NCBI GenBank assembly: GCA_902825775.1
Contig: CADECF010000008.1
Span: 62,001-126,000, forward strand
Source of the DNA: an uncultured Lysobacteraceae bacterium
GTDB lineage: Bacteria; Pseudomonadota; Gammaproteobacteria; Xanthomonadales; Xanthomonadaceae
Length of the DNA stretch: 64,000 nt
Direction: 5' to 3'
Within the stretch, counting starts at the first letter, position 1. Each line of letters opens with the position of its first letter. The notes beneath the pieces were generated by a model, which made no database searches, was not told the DNA's origin, and saw only the letters and a list, made by a program, of their open reading frames with translations. Both the position numbers and the translations under genes were made by a program. Below are positions 53,136-61,392 of this stretch, one piece after another.

Positions 53136-55055
53136 TCAGCTGCGTTCGAGCATCGGCGGCAGCGGACAATGCAACGCGCCGCAGATGGTACGCAGCAGCT
53201 CCGCCTCCGCGACGGTGACGCGGCCATCGTGGCTGACCGCGGCGGTGATCGCTTCCACCATCACCTGTTTGGCCAGCGGGTCGAGCGCGTCCAGCGGCTC
53301 CCATGCCGCATCGAGCGCGAGCACGCCCTCCGACGGCGGTGCGTAAGGCACATGATCGCGCGGCAGCACGCGCTGCATGCCGGCCAGATAAGCGCGCTGC
53401 GCCGCGGCGGCATCTTCGTGTCCGGCTTGTGCGACGACCGACAGCAAGGTGGCGAACTCTTGTTTCACATTGCCGGTCTTGCGCCGGCCGAAACGCGCAT
53501 AACGCGACGGATCCAGCGATTCGCGCACCTGCACTTCCAGCAACCGGCCCAGGCAGTATTCGAATAGCGATACCCGGCCGTCGGTGTTGACCACGGCGTG
53601 CACGGTGTCCATGAACGCATCGAGTTCCGGCCGCGGCCGCAGGCGCAGTACCGGGAAGGCCACCGCCGCCAGCGGCAGGCGCAGCATCGGATGCAGCGGA
53701 TCGAGCCGCTCGACTTTCAGCCGGTCGGCGGCGGTCGCCGCGTCCGCGCCCAGCCGCGCCTGGATCTCGGTGCGCTGCTTGGCTTTCACCTGCGGCTCGG
53801 TGTCGAGCAACAAGCCGAGCAGCAGCGGGATCACCGCATCGCGCTGTTTGGCCAATTCGCGCAAGTCGTCGGGAATCGAAGCGGCGATGCTGTCGGCGCG
53901 CCGGTAATCGTCCGGCGATGGCTGGGCGACCTGCGCGGCGACCATCGGCGGCGTGAGGTTCAACTGCGCAGCCGCTGCGGGCAGCACAATCGCTGGAATG
54001 GGAATCGGATTTGGAATCGACGGATGGCGTTCGGCTGCGGTGCGGCCCGTCGGCGTTTCGTCCGACGCGCTCGGCGGCGTCGCGCGGTAGCGCCGACGCA
54101 GTTGTTCGAGATCGTCGGCGCGGAACGACGGCTCCAGCGCCTGGATCCGCTGCAGCAGCGGCGGATGCGTGGCGAACAGGCCGGAAAAGCCGACGCCGTC
54201 GCCGAACAGCATATGGCTGACTTCCTCCGCATCGCCGCGCTGGCTGAGCGCGGAGCCGCCTTCGCTGGCGGCGATCTTCTTCAACGCGCCGGCCAATCCC
54301 GAGGTCTGGCGGGTGAACTGCACCGCCGACGCATCGGCCAACGACTCGCGGGTACGGCTGACGCCGGCCTTGATCATGCGGCCGAAGAACAGGCCGATGT
54401 AACCGACCGCCAGCGCCACCAGCGCAGCGATCAGCACCGCACCAGCGCCGCGGCCGCGGCTGCCGCCGCCGTGCTGCAGGATCTTGCGGCCGATCAGGCC
54501 CAGCATCAGGATCCCGAACAACACGCCGATCAAGCGGATATTGAGCCGCATGTCGCCGTTGAGCACATGGCTGAACTCGTGCGCGATCACGCCTTGCAGC
54601 TCGTCGCGGTTGAGCTGCTCGAGCGCGCCGCGAGTCACCGCGATCACGGCATCGGAAGGCGAATAGCCGGCGGCGAACGCGTTGATTCCCGCTTCGTGCT
54701 CGAGCACGTAAATCTTGGGCACCGGCACGCCCGAAGCGATCGCGATCTCTTCGACCACGTTGCGCAAGCGGCGCAGTTTGGTATCGGTGGCGCTTTCGGG
54801 CACCGGCACGCCGCCGAACTGCAGCGCCACCGGCTCGCCGCCGCCGCGCAACGAGGCGATGCGGTACAGCGAACCGAAACCGATGATGGCCAGCGTGACG
54901 AGCGTCGTCAGCGCCAATCCTCCGGCGCCGCCGCCGAATACGACGAACATCGCCAGGTCCACCGCCAGCACGATGCCTATCACGGCCAGCGAGAACAGCA
55001 CGATCAGGCGCGTGGAGGTGCGCCGTGCCGCGGCCTGGCGTTCGAAGAAATTCAT
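53136..55055 (-). CDS. M48 family membrane metallopeptidase
   Basis: A 639-residue HtpX-like zinc protease. Two membrane helices (about 15-40 and 46-62) precede the catalytic HExxH motif with His159, Glu160 and His163 (AHEFSH). Two more membrane segments follow around 177-220. The third ligand is probably a later Glu. The C-terminal 300 residues, including a TerB-like acidic helical region (VAAQVAQPSPDD onward), are an extra domain not found in HtpX. LemA lies about 160 bases upstream on the same strand, a pairing seen widely. It is likely involved in membrane protein quality control or envelope stress. Confidence 0.88.
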   Translation of the reverse strand: MNFFERQAAARRTSTRLIVLFSLAVIGIVLAVDLAMFVVFGGGAGGLALTTLVTLAIIGFGSLYRIASLRGGGEPVALQFGGVPVPESATDTKLRRLRNVVEEIAIASGVPVPKIYVLEHEAGINAFAAGYSPSDAVIAVTRGALEQLNRDELQGVIAHEFSHVLNGDMRLNIRLIGVLFGILMLGLIGRKILQHGGGSRGRGAGAVLIAALVALAVGYIGLFFGRMIKAGVSRTRESLADASAVQFTRQTSGLAGALKKIAASEGGSALSQRGDAEEVSHMLFGDGVGFSGLFATHPPLLQRIQALEPSFRADDLEQLRRRYRATPPSASDETPTGRTAAERHPSIPNPIPIPAIVLPAAAAQLNLTPPMVAAQVAQPSPDDYRRADSIAASIPDDLRELAKQRDAVIPLLLGLLLDTEPQVKAKQRTEIQARLGADAATAADRLKVERLDPLHPMLRLPLAAVAFPVLRLRPRPELDAFMDTVHAVVNTDGRVSLFEYCLGRLLEVQVRESLDPSRYARFGRRKTGNVKQEFATLLSVVAQAGHEDAAAAQRAYLAGMQRVLPRDHVPYAPPSEGVLALDAAWEPLDALDPLAKQVMVEAITAAVSHDGRVTVAEAELLRTICGALHCPLPPMLERS

Positions 55056-55084
55056 CGGATGCGATGCTCCTGCTCTGCTCTTCT

Positions 55085-55211
55085 CTTTTCCCGGCGGGAG
55101 AAGGTGCCCGGAGGGCGGATGAGGGTTCGGCGAAGCTACGGCGATCGTGTTGCGTCGTCACTCCGCCGCACCCTCACCCCAACCCCTCTCCCGAGGGGAG
55201 AGGGGCTTTGA
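55085..55211. repeat. Palindromic intergenic repeat, family E
   Basis: The left part CCCGGCGGGAGAAGGTGCCC..GATGAGGGTTCGG and the right part CCGCACCCTCACCCC..CCTCTCCCGAGGGGAGAGG are complementary in blocks. It fills the gap between lemA and the M48 gene. It is looser than families A-C, with the inner hairpin CCTCTCCC-GAGG-GGAGAGG the best part. Confidence 0.65.
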
Positions 55212-55221
55212 GCACGTAACG

Positions 55222-55818
55222 TCAGAACTGCACCTTCGGCGCCGCGCGCACTTCGGCCTGCTTGTCTTCCGGAATCTCCAGCAGGGCGGCGGGCGCGAAA
55301 TTGAACATGCCGGCGACGACGCTGGAGGGGAACACTTCGCGCTTGTTGTTGTAGGCCATGACCGAGTCGTTGAACGCCTGGCGCGCGAACGCGACCTTGT
55401 TCTCGGTGCTCGTCAGCTCTTCGGTGAGCTGCATCATGTTCTGGTTGGCTTTCAGGTCCGGGTAGGCCTCGGACACCGCCAGCAGCCGGCCCAATGCGTT
55501 GTTCAGTACGCCCTGGGTATTGGCCAGTTCGGCCATCGCGGCCGGATCTCCGGGGCTGGCCTTGGCGGCCGCCAGGCCGGAGACCGCGGCGCCGCGCGCG
55601 GCGATCACGGCTTCCAGCGTCTCGCGTTCGTGGGTCAGATAACCCTTGGCGGTCTCGACCAGGTTCGGGATCAGGTCGAAGCGGCGCTGCAACTGCACGT
55701 CGATCTGGGCGAAGGCGTTTTTGAACGCGTTCCGGGCCGTCACCAGGCCGTTGTAGATGCCTACCGCCCAGAATGCCAACACCACCACAATTACCAGCAG
55801 GATCAACAGAGTAAGCAT
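55222..55818 (-). CDS. LemA family protein
   Basis: A 198-residue protein with an N-terminal membrane helix (about 2-22) and a long helical bundle starting with YNGLVTARNAFKNAFAQIDVQLQRRFDLIPNLVE, in which RRxDLIPNLV is the family motif (landmark shortened here). Its role is unclear. It commonly sits beside M48 or TPM-domain genes, as here, and may act as an envelope adaptor. The ATG at 55818 has AAGGGGAA upstream. Confidence 0.93.
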   Translation of the reverse strand: MLTLLILLVIVVVLAFWAVGIYNGLVTARNAFKNAFAQIDVQLQRRFDLIPNLVETAKGYLTHERETLEAVIAARGAAVSGLAAAKASPGDPAAMAELANTQGVLNNALGRLLAVSEAYPDLKANQNMMQLTEELTSTENKVAFARQAFNDSVMAYNNKREVFPSSVVAGMFNFAPAALLEIPEDKQAEVRAAPKVQF

Positions 55819-55912
55819 CAAAGTTCCCCTTGTTCATGCAAAGTCCGTTTAATACCGATTAGTATCCGGCAGAAGACGGCTGAAGCCGCAGCATACGCAG
55901 GGGAGACCTCCG

Positions 55913-57316
55913 ATGAAAGGCAACCGCATCCGTCCGCATCGACGCCACTGGCGGATGGGTTTGGTGGGACTGCTGTTGCCGTTGGCGTTGACCTCCGGAG
56001 CCCAGACGCCGCTGCGCTGGAACGGCGCCGCGCAAGGCGCGCAGCAGCCGCAGGCCACGACCTTATCGGTCGGTTCGCAGACCACGCAACCGGCCTTCGC
56101 CGCCCCCGTGTCGCAGATGCCGGCCGTGCCGCTGGCGCCGGGCTTCGACGTGCAGCAGTTCGAGGCCATCGCCCAGGAGCTGGTCGCCAACCAACGCGTG
56201 CCCGGCCTGGCCCTGGCCATCGTCCAGAACGGCCGCGTGCTGTCCGCACGCGGTTACGGCATCACCGATGTGCGCGCGGCCGAGCCGGTCGACGCGCATA
56301 CCGTGTTCCGGCTGGCGTCGTTGTCCAAATCTTTCGCTGGGACTATCACCGGCATGCTGGTCTCCGAGGGCGCGCTGCGCTGGGACAGCAAGCTGATCGA
56401 TTACATGCCCGAGTTCCGGCTGGCCGATCCCAACGCGGCGCAGCAGCTGACGGTGGCCGACATCCTCAGCCATCGCGTCGGCTTGACCCATAACGCTTAC
56501 GACCGCGATATCGAGCGCGACGCCGATTACCGCACCCTGCTGCAGAAGCTGGCTTATGCGCCGATGAAGTGCGCGCCGGGCGATTGCTACGCCTACCAGA
56601 ACGTCGCCTTCAGCACGATCGGCGACATCGTGTTCGCCGCTACCGGCAACTTCTACAGCGAGACCGTGCAGAGCCGGATCTTCAAGCCGCTGGGTATGAA
56701 CGACGCCAGCTACGGCCTGGAAGGCATCGAGGCCAGCGCGCGCTGGGCGCGGCCGCACGTGCGTGCGCGCGGCGGCTGGGTATCGCTGATGCCCAAGCCG
56801 ACTTATTACCGGGTGCCGCCGGCGGCCGGCGTCAACGCCAGCATCAGCGACATGGCGCAGTGGCTGATCGCGCAGACCGGGCATCGCCCCGACGTGCTGC
56901 CGGCACCGCTGCTGGCGACGCTGCATGCGCCGCTGATCGACACGCCGAGCGAACTGCGCGGTTCGCCCTGGCGCCGCGAGCGCGTGTTCTCGGCCGGCTA
57001 TGCGCTGGGTTGGCGCGTATACGACTACGCCGGCCATCAGGTCGTCTTCCATGGCGGCGCCGTGCAGGGCTACCGCGGCATGATGGCGCTGGTACCCGAG
57101 CGCGACCTGGGCATCGCGATCCTGTGGAACAGCGAAAGCTCGCTGCCCTCGGGCCTGCTGCCGACCATCCTCGACCGCGCGATCGGCCTGCCGGCCGTGG
57201 CGTGGATCGACATGGGTCCGCAGCGCCCCGACACGATGGTGGCCAGCCGCCCGACGACGGCGGGCGCGGATTCCTCCACCTCCGAAGCCGCTCCCACAAA
57301 GGCGATCGCCCAATAA
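55913..57316 (+). CDS. Beta-lactamase-fold serine hydrolase
   Basis: A 467-residue exported penicillin-recognising-type hydrolase. The N-terminus (LLLPLALTSGAQT) looks like a signal or anchor. The SxxK motif is Ser136-Leu-Ser-Lys139, the YxN motif Tyr228-Gln-Asn230, and HGG at 380-382 replaces KTG, as in class C-like esterases and peptidases. Substrate may be a D-amino-acid peptide, an ester or a beta-lactam. No operon partner is evident. GGGGAGAC lies just before the ATG. Confidence 0.9.
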   Translation: MKGNRIRPHRRHWRMGLVGLLLPLALTSGAQTPLRWNGAAQGAQQPQATTLSVGSQTTQPAFAAPVSQMPAVPLAPGFDVQQFEAIAQELVANQRVPGLALAIVQNGRVLSARGYGITDVRAAEPVDAHTVFRLASLSKSFAGTITGMLVSEGALRWDSKLIDYMPEFRLADPNAAQQLTVADILSHRVGLTHNAYDRDIERDADYRTLLQKLAYAPMKCAPGDCYAYQNVAFSTIGDIVFAATGNFYSETVQSRIFKPLGMNDASYGLEGIEASARWARPHVRARGGWVSLMPKPTYYRVPPAAGVNASISDMAQWLIAQTGHRPDVLPAPLLATLHAPLIDTPSELRGSPWRRERVFSAGYALGWRVYDYAGHQVVFHGGAVQGYRGMMALVPERDLGIAILWNSESSLPSGLLPTILDRAIGLPAVAWIDMGPQRPDTMVASRPTTAGADSSTSEAAPTKAIAQ

Positions 57317-57350
57317 AAAACTCTCCCCCGCCTGGGCGCGGAGGAGAGTC
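57314..57350 (-). terminator. Terminator of the histone-like gene
   Basis: On the minus strand ACTCTCCTCCGCGCCC..GGGGGAGAGT is followed by TTTTTTATT. It overlaps the last codons of the serine hydrolase gene on the other strand. Confidence 0.8.
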
Positions 57351-57388
57351 TGTATTACGGCTAATCGGGTTTTTCTTATGGTCTAGCT

Positions 57389-57772
57389 TTAGATCATCGG
57401 AGCAGGCATAGCCGGCATGGTGGCCGGAGACGCCTTCTTCTTCGCGCGACGGGCCGGCTTGCGCTTGGCCTTCTTGGCAGCCTTCTTAGCCGGCTTCTTC
57501 TTAGCGGCCTTCTTGGCGCGCTTCTTAGTAGCCTTCTTAGTGGCCTTCTTCGCGGCCTTTTTGGCTGGACGGCGCTTAGCGGCCTTCTTGGCAGCCTTTT
57601 TAGCCGGCTTACGCTTGGCAGCCTTCTTGGCCGTCTTCTTGGCAGCTTTCTTAGCCGGCTTGCGGGCTACTTTCTTAGCGGCCTTGCGGACGGTCTTCTT
57701 CGCAGCTTTCTTAGCGGATTTCTTGGCCGCCTTCTTGGCGGGGCGTTTCTTAGCAGCTTTCTTCATAGCCAT
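57389..57772 (-). CDS. Histone H1-like lysine/alanine-rich protein
   Basis: A 127-residue protein made almost wholly of KKAAKK and KPAKKAA repeats, with a short C-terminal tail (SPATMPAMPAPMI). It resembles AlgP/Hc1-type bacterial H1-like proteins that bind DNA without sequence preference and condense the nucleoid. GGAG lies eight bases before the ATG. The repeats make the length prone to change by slippage or recombination, as is known for AlgP. Expect sequence length variation between strains. Confidence 0.88.
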   Translation of the reverse strand: MAMKKAAKKRPAKKAAKKSAKKAAKKTVRKAAKKVARKPAKKAAKKTAKKAAKRKPAKKAAKKAAKRRPAKKAAKKATKKATKKRAKKAAKKKPAKKAAKKAKRKPARRAKKKASPATMPAMPAPMI

Positions 57773-57937
57773 GGGATGGCTCCTCGTCAGTGGACTATCG
57801 GATACAACTGCCCAGGGACAACAACATCGCGGGAGTCGGACCCGCGACCAACCGCCGCTGCGCCAGGCGCAACGGGACGGATTTGTTAAGAGCCCGCATC
57901 GCTACATGCGAGCCCCGGCGGAAGGTTCCGCCTGACG

Positions 57938-58109
57938 CAAAAACACCCGCGGCGCGGCGAGCGGCGCGGGTGTCGTGATCGGGTGCAATACGTTTTCGCG
58001 GGGAGACGAAGCCTGAGTCCACCGTATAGAACGTCCGGGCGGAGCACTGTGTTTTGCTTCGTGTTTTCGATTTAATTCGACTCACTCGCTTCGGCAGGCA
58101 ACGTCTGCT
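57938..58109 (-). ncRNA. Candidate small RNA of about 170 nt
   Basis: On the minus strand a strong promoter, TTGACA (58144-58139), 17 bases, TAGGTT (58121-58116), is followed about 130 bases later by the hairpin ACACCCGCGCCGC..GCGGGTGT (57973-57943) and a TTTTTGC tail. No convincing ribosome binding site and protein-coding frame fit within. A GTG-start frame is open but runs through the terminator. It could be a small RNA or the leader of an unrecognised short peptide. Its size is like 6S RNA, but the sequence is not. Confidence 0.5.
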
Positions 58110-58115
58110 GGGCGA

Positions 58116-58144
58116 AACCTAATCACGGTTTTTTCCACTGTCAA
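58116..58144 (-). promoter_or_regulatory. Strong sigma-70 promoter of the candidate small RNA
   Basis: TTGACA-N17-TAGGTT on the minus strand, the best promoter match in the 0.8 kb gene-free gap 57773-58577. The rest of the gap (58145-58490) is extremely GC-rich with short palindromes and shows no gene. Confidence 0.6.
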
Positions 58145-58490
58145 CACCCCCGGCGTAATTTTTTTCGCCTCCCCGGCCCGCCCGCTCGCCCGCTCGCAGC
58201 GCCGATCGGGCGCCGCACGATTGCGTTTTCAGCGGCGTCGATCCGCCGCTTGCGGATCGCTTGTAACAAAAATGCTTTGTTTTAAGTGCTCTGCTTCGCG
58301 CGCGCCGCGATCGCGCGCGTTGCGCGGCGCATAGGCGGCGATCGCGCCGAACGCTTCGCGCAACCGCCGCAACCCTTCCTGCGCACCCCTAAAAAAATTT
58401 TCGCGGCGGGCCGAATTTTTGCCTCGCACAAGTCGATTTGCGCGAAATTGCGCGAACTTTTTCCGGTCCGCGCGCACCGTTCGGAGTTCC

Positions 58491-58527
58491 GAAAAAAGAA
58501 AAACCCGCAGCGTCGCCGCTGCGGGTC
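58491..58527 (-). terminator. Terminator of gcvH
   Basis: On the minus strand ACCCGCAGCG-GCGA-CGCTGCGGGT is followed by TTTTTCTTTTTTC. It lies about 50 bases after the gcvH stop. Confidence 0.9.
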
Positions 58528-58577
58528 CGGTCTGTTCGCGCGGGTCGCGGACGTTGCGCGTCCGGACCGGCGAGCGC

Positions 58578-58973
58578 CTAGTGGTCGTCTTCTTCGAGCA
58601 GCTCGGCGTAGTCGTCGGGGCCGAGCAACTCGTTGAGCTGGTCCGGTTCCTCGGCTTCGATGACGAAGATCCAGCCGTCGCCGTAAGCGTCCTCGTTGAT
58701 CGTCTCGGGTTTGTCGGACAACGCGTTGTTGACCTCCACCACCTTGCCCGTCACCGGCGTGTAGACGTCGGATGCGGCCTTCACCGATTCGACCACCGCG
58801 CATGCGGTGCCGGCTTCGACGCGGTCGCCGACGTTGGGCAATTCCACGTAGACCAGATCGCCGAGCAAGCCTTGCGCATGGTCGGAAATGCCGACCGTGA
58901 TCTTGCCGTCGCCTTCGACGCGGGCCCACTCGTGGGACTTCAGGAATTTCAGATCGCCGGGGATCTCGCTCAT
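58578..58973 (-). CDS. gcvH: Glycine cleavage system H protein
   Basis: A 131-residue carrier protein of the glycine cleavage complex. Lys65 in [11 protein letters not shown] is the lipoylation site that shuttles the methylamine group between the P and T proteins. Length and the conserved start ([14 protein letters not shown]) are normal. It is the third gene of a likely gcvT - isomerase - gcvH cluster, but with its own -10-like TAAACT in the 99-base gap upstream. P protein and lipoylation genes are outside the window. Confidence 0.97.
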   Translation of the reverse strand: MSEIPGDLKFLKSHEWARVEGDGKITVGISDHAQGLLGDLVYVELPNVGDRVEAGTACAVVESVKAASDVYTPVTGKVVEVNNALSDKPETINEDAYGDGWIFVIEAEEPDQLNELLGPDDYAELLEEDDH

Positions 58974-59072
58974 CGGTGGCTCCGTGGTGCTGTTAACCGG
59001 AAGATTCGGTCGGGGTCGGTTGGGGCTTTAGTTTAGCGAAGGAATCGGCCGTCGCCACACGAAAAACGACGG

Positions 59073-59690
59073 TCAGTCGGAAATGTAGGGCGCGCGCCGG
59101 CCGACGATGGCATCGCGCAGTTGCTCGATCCGGTCCTGCCCCCAGAACGCTTCGCCCTGATGGACGTAGCCCGGCAAACCGGGCAGGTCGGCGGCGATCG
59201 CGGCAGCGGTATTGGCCTGGTAACTCGATGCGGCCGCTTCGCCGTCGGCGGCGGCGAGCACGGCGCGCGCATCGTGACCGGCGTCGCGCAACAGATCGGC
59301 GACCACGTCGCGATCGGCGATGTCGCGGTCTTCGGCCCAGACCGCCCGGAAGCCGCCATCGATGTAACGCGATGGATCGGCGCCGCCATCGGCCAATGCG
59401 ATCGCCGCGCGGTCGGCCAGCGACGGATCGACCGGAAAGTGACGCGGCTGCAGATTCAACGGCAGGCCGCGCTGCGCGCGCCAGCGTTGCAATTCGAGCA
59501 GGCGGTATCGCTGCCGCGCGGGCGCACGCTGGCCCAGCGGCAGGCCGCCGTTGGCTGCGAACAATTCGAAGATGCGCACCGGACGGTAGACCAACGCGAC
59601 GCCGGTGTCGCGCGCCATCGCCAGCACGGCGGCATGGCCGAGATACGCGTACGGCGACAGCAGGCTGAAATAATAGTCGACTGCGACCAT
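59073..59690 (-). CDS. DsbA-family 2-hydroxychromene-2-carboxylate isomerase-like protein
   Basis: A 205-residue thioredoxin-fold (kappa GST-like) protein. VDYYFSLLSPYAYLGH at the start, where the Ser is the glutathione-activating residue of the family, and PGYVHQGEAFWGQDRIEQLRDAI near the end match the HCCA isomerase family. No CxxC is present, so it is not a disulfide oxidase. In the gcv cluster it follows gcvT by 13 bases. Its role there is unclear, since the known reaction is naphthalene degradation. ATG at 59690 was chosen by homology. Confidence 0.82.
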   Translation of the reverse strand: MVAVDYYFSLLSPYAYLGHAAVLAMARDTGVALVYRPVRIFELFAANGGLPLGQRAPARQRYRLLELQRWRAQRGLPLNLQPRHFPVDPSLADRAAIALADGGADPSRYIDGGFRAVWAEDRDIADRDVVADLLRDAGHDARAVLAAADGEAAASSYQANTAAAIAADLPGLPGYVHQGEAFWGQDRIEQLRDAIVGRRAPYISD

Positions 59691-59703
59691 GGCGCCGGCG
59701 CCG

Positions 59704-60819
59704 TCAGATGCCTTCTTGCGGCTTGCCGTCGCGCACGAACGGGAACTTGACCACGCGTACCGGCACTTCGCGGCCGCGGATGTCGACGCGCACTTCGCCC
59801 GGCTCGCCGGCCGGCACGCGCGCGAACGCGATCGCTTTGCCCAGCGTCGGCGAGAACGTGCCCGACAGGATCTCGCCATCGCCATTCGCGGTCAGCACTT
59901 TCTGGCCGTGGCGCAGCACGCCCTTTTCGTCCATCACCACGCCGATCATCTGCCGCGGCGCGCCGGCCGCCTTCTGCTTCTCCAGCACGCCGCGGCCGAT
60001 GAAGTCGCGCGGTTTCTGGTCGGCATCGGCGTCCAGCGCGACGGTCCACGCCAGGGCCGCTTCGTAGGGCGACACGGCGTCGTCCATGTCCTGTCCGTAC
60101 AGATTCATGCCCGCCTCCAGACGCAGCGTGTCGCGCGCGCCCAGGCCTGCGGGCTTGACGCCGGCGCCGAGCAACGCATTCCACAAGGCGACGGCCTGGT
60201 CCTGCGGTACGACGATCTCGAAGCCGTCCTCGCCGGTGTAGCCGGTGCGGGCGACGAACAGCGGCACGCCGTCGTTCGTGACCGCTTCGGTGGCGACGAA
60301 CTTGCCGATCTTTTTCGCAGCCGCTGCGGTATCGGGCGACAGCAGGCCGATCACGCGCTCGCGTGCGGTCGGGCCCTGCACCGCGATCATCGCCAGTTCG
60401 GGGCGTTCGGCGACTTCGACCGAGAACGGCGCGGCCTGCTCCGCGATCCACGCCAGATCCTTGTCGCGGGTGGCGGCATTGACCACCAGGCGGAAGAAAT
60501 CCTCGGCCAGGTAATAGACGATCAAGTCGTCGATCACCCCGCCCTGCGCATTCAGCATGCAGGTGTAGAGGGCCTTGCCCGGCTTTTGCAGCTTGTCGAC
60601 CGAGTTGGCGACCAGGTAACGCAGGAATTCGCGCACGCGCGCGCCGCGCAGGTCGACCACGGTCATGTGGCTGACGTCGAACATGCCGGCATCGCGCCGC
60701 ACCCAGTGGTGCTCTTCGACTTGCGAGCCGTAATGCAGCGGCATGTCCCAGCCGCCGAAGTCGACCGTCTTGGCGCCGAGTGCGCGGTGGGCGTCGTTGA
60801 GGACGGTCTTCTGGGTCAT
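59704..60819 (-). CDS. gcvT: Aminomethyltransferase (glycine cleavage T protein)
   Basis: A 371-residue folate-dependent enzyme that takes the methylene group from the H protein to tetrahydrofolate. Family motifs include [22 protein letters not shown] and [10 protein letters not shown], and the C-terminal GCV_T_C domain is complete. ATG at 60819 is preferred to a start six codons upstream by homology to the TQKTVL-type N-terminus. TGGGATAATGG upstream holds a possible -10. No glycine riboswitch is visible in the short leader. Confidence 0.95.
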   Translation of the reverse strand: MTQKTVLNDAHRALGAKTVDFGGWDMPLHYGSQVEEHHWVRRDAGMFDVSHMTVVDLRGARVREFLRYLVANSVDKLQKPGKALYTCMLNAQGGVIDDLIVYYLAEDFFRLVVNAATRDKDLAWIAEQAAPFSVEVAERPELAMIAVQGPTARERVIGLLSPDTAAAAKKIGKFVATEAVTNDGVPLFVARTGYTGEDGFEIVVPQDQAVALWNALLGAGVKPAGLGARDTLRLEAGMNLYGQDMDDAVSPYEAALAWTVALDADADQKPRDFIGRGVLEKQKAAGAPRQMIGVVMDEKGVLRHGQKVLTANGDGEILSGTFSPTLGKAIAFARVPAGEPGEVRVDIRGREVPVRVVKFPFVRDGKPQEGI

Positions 60820-60881
60820 GGCGGCGTTCCCGGGCAAAGAACGCCATTATCCCAGACCTCGTCGACCGCTGCCCGCTTTGC

Positions 60882-60958
60882 TCTGTAGAGCGGAGGTTGC
60901 TCCGCTGCTCTTTCTCCAGAGACCGGAAAGCAGCGTAGCAAGCTCCGCTCTACAGAGC
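60882..60958. repeat. Palindromic intergenic repeat, family A variant
   Basis: TGTAGAGCGGAGGTTGCTCCGC.. and CGTAGCAAGCTCCGCTCTACA. The arms are less perfect than other copies. It fills the gap between nfeD and gcvT. Confidence 0.82.
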
Positions 60959-61390
60959 CTAGACGGCTTCTACCTGCAGGGTCATGCCGTCGGCGCCGAC
61001 CACGCGCACCGAAGTGCCGGCCGGCAGATCCGGCCCGGCCACATCCCAATAAGCATCGGCGATCTGCACGCGGCCGTGGCCTTGCACGATCGCGCGCTCC
61101 AGCGGCACCACGCGTCCGATCAACGCCGTGGCGCGGCGGTTCAATGCGGGCTGATCGCTCTGGCGTTCGCGGCCGCGGAACCATTTGCGGTAGACCTGGA
61201 TCGAAATGAAGCTGAGCACGATGAACGCGGCGACCTGCGCCAACAGCGGAACGCCGGGAATCAGCAATACGCCGAGGAAGACCGCGACCGCGGCGAAACC
61301 CAGCCACAGCATGAACGCGCCCGGCGCCATCGTTTCGGCGGCGAACAGCACCAGCGCCACGGCCGCCCAGGTGAAGACATCCCAACGCAT
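60959..61390 (-). CDS. NfeD family protein
   Basis: A 143-residue short NfeD protein: three membrane segments (about 4-70), then a C-terminal OB-fold domain (ALIGRVVPLERAIVQGHGRVQIADAYW). It lies two bases after the stop of the SPFH gene, the classic SPFH/NfeD pair, which forms membrane microdomain complexes. Start ATG at 61390 gives the right N-terminal membrane segment. Confidence 0.9.
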   Translation of the reverse strand: MRWDVFTWAAVALVLFAAETMAPGAFMLWLGFAAVAVFLGVLLIPGVPLLAQVAAFIVLSFISIQVYRKWFRGRERQSDQPALNRRATALIGRVVPLERAIVQGHGRVQIADAYWDVAGPDLPAGTSVRVVGADGMTLQVEAV

Positions 61391-61392
61391 GC

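Noticed and set aside
57829..57845. A tRNA T-arm-like hairpin (GCGGG, seven-base loop, CCCGC) upstream of the histone-like gene
   Set aside because: No matching acceptor stem, anticodon arm spacing or CCA end is present. It is probably a leader hairpin or chance in GC-rich DNA.
57795..58085. A 96-codon minus-strand frame in the gap after the histone-like gene
   Set aside because: It starts at GTG without a ribosome site, runs through the T-tailed hairpin and has no recognisable pattern.
57938..58109. 6S RNA as identity of the candidate small RNA
   Set aside because: Size fits, but the closing stem and central bubble of 6S RNA could not be found.
58128..58577. Possible small genes in the GC-rich gap before gcvH
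   Set aside because: Several overlapping frames on both strands but none with start site, codon pattern or motif. The palindromes look like spacer DNA.
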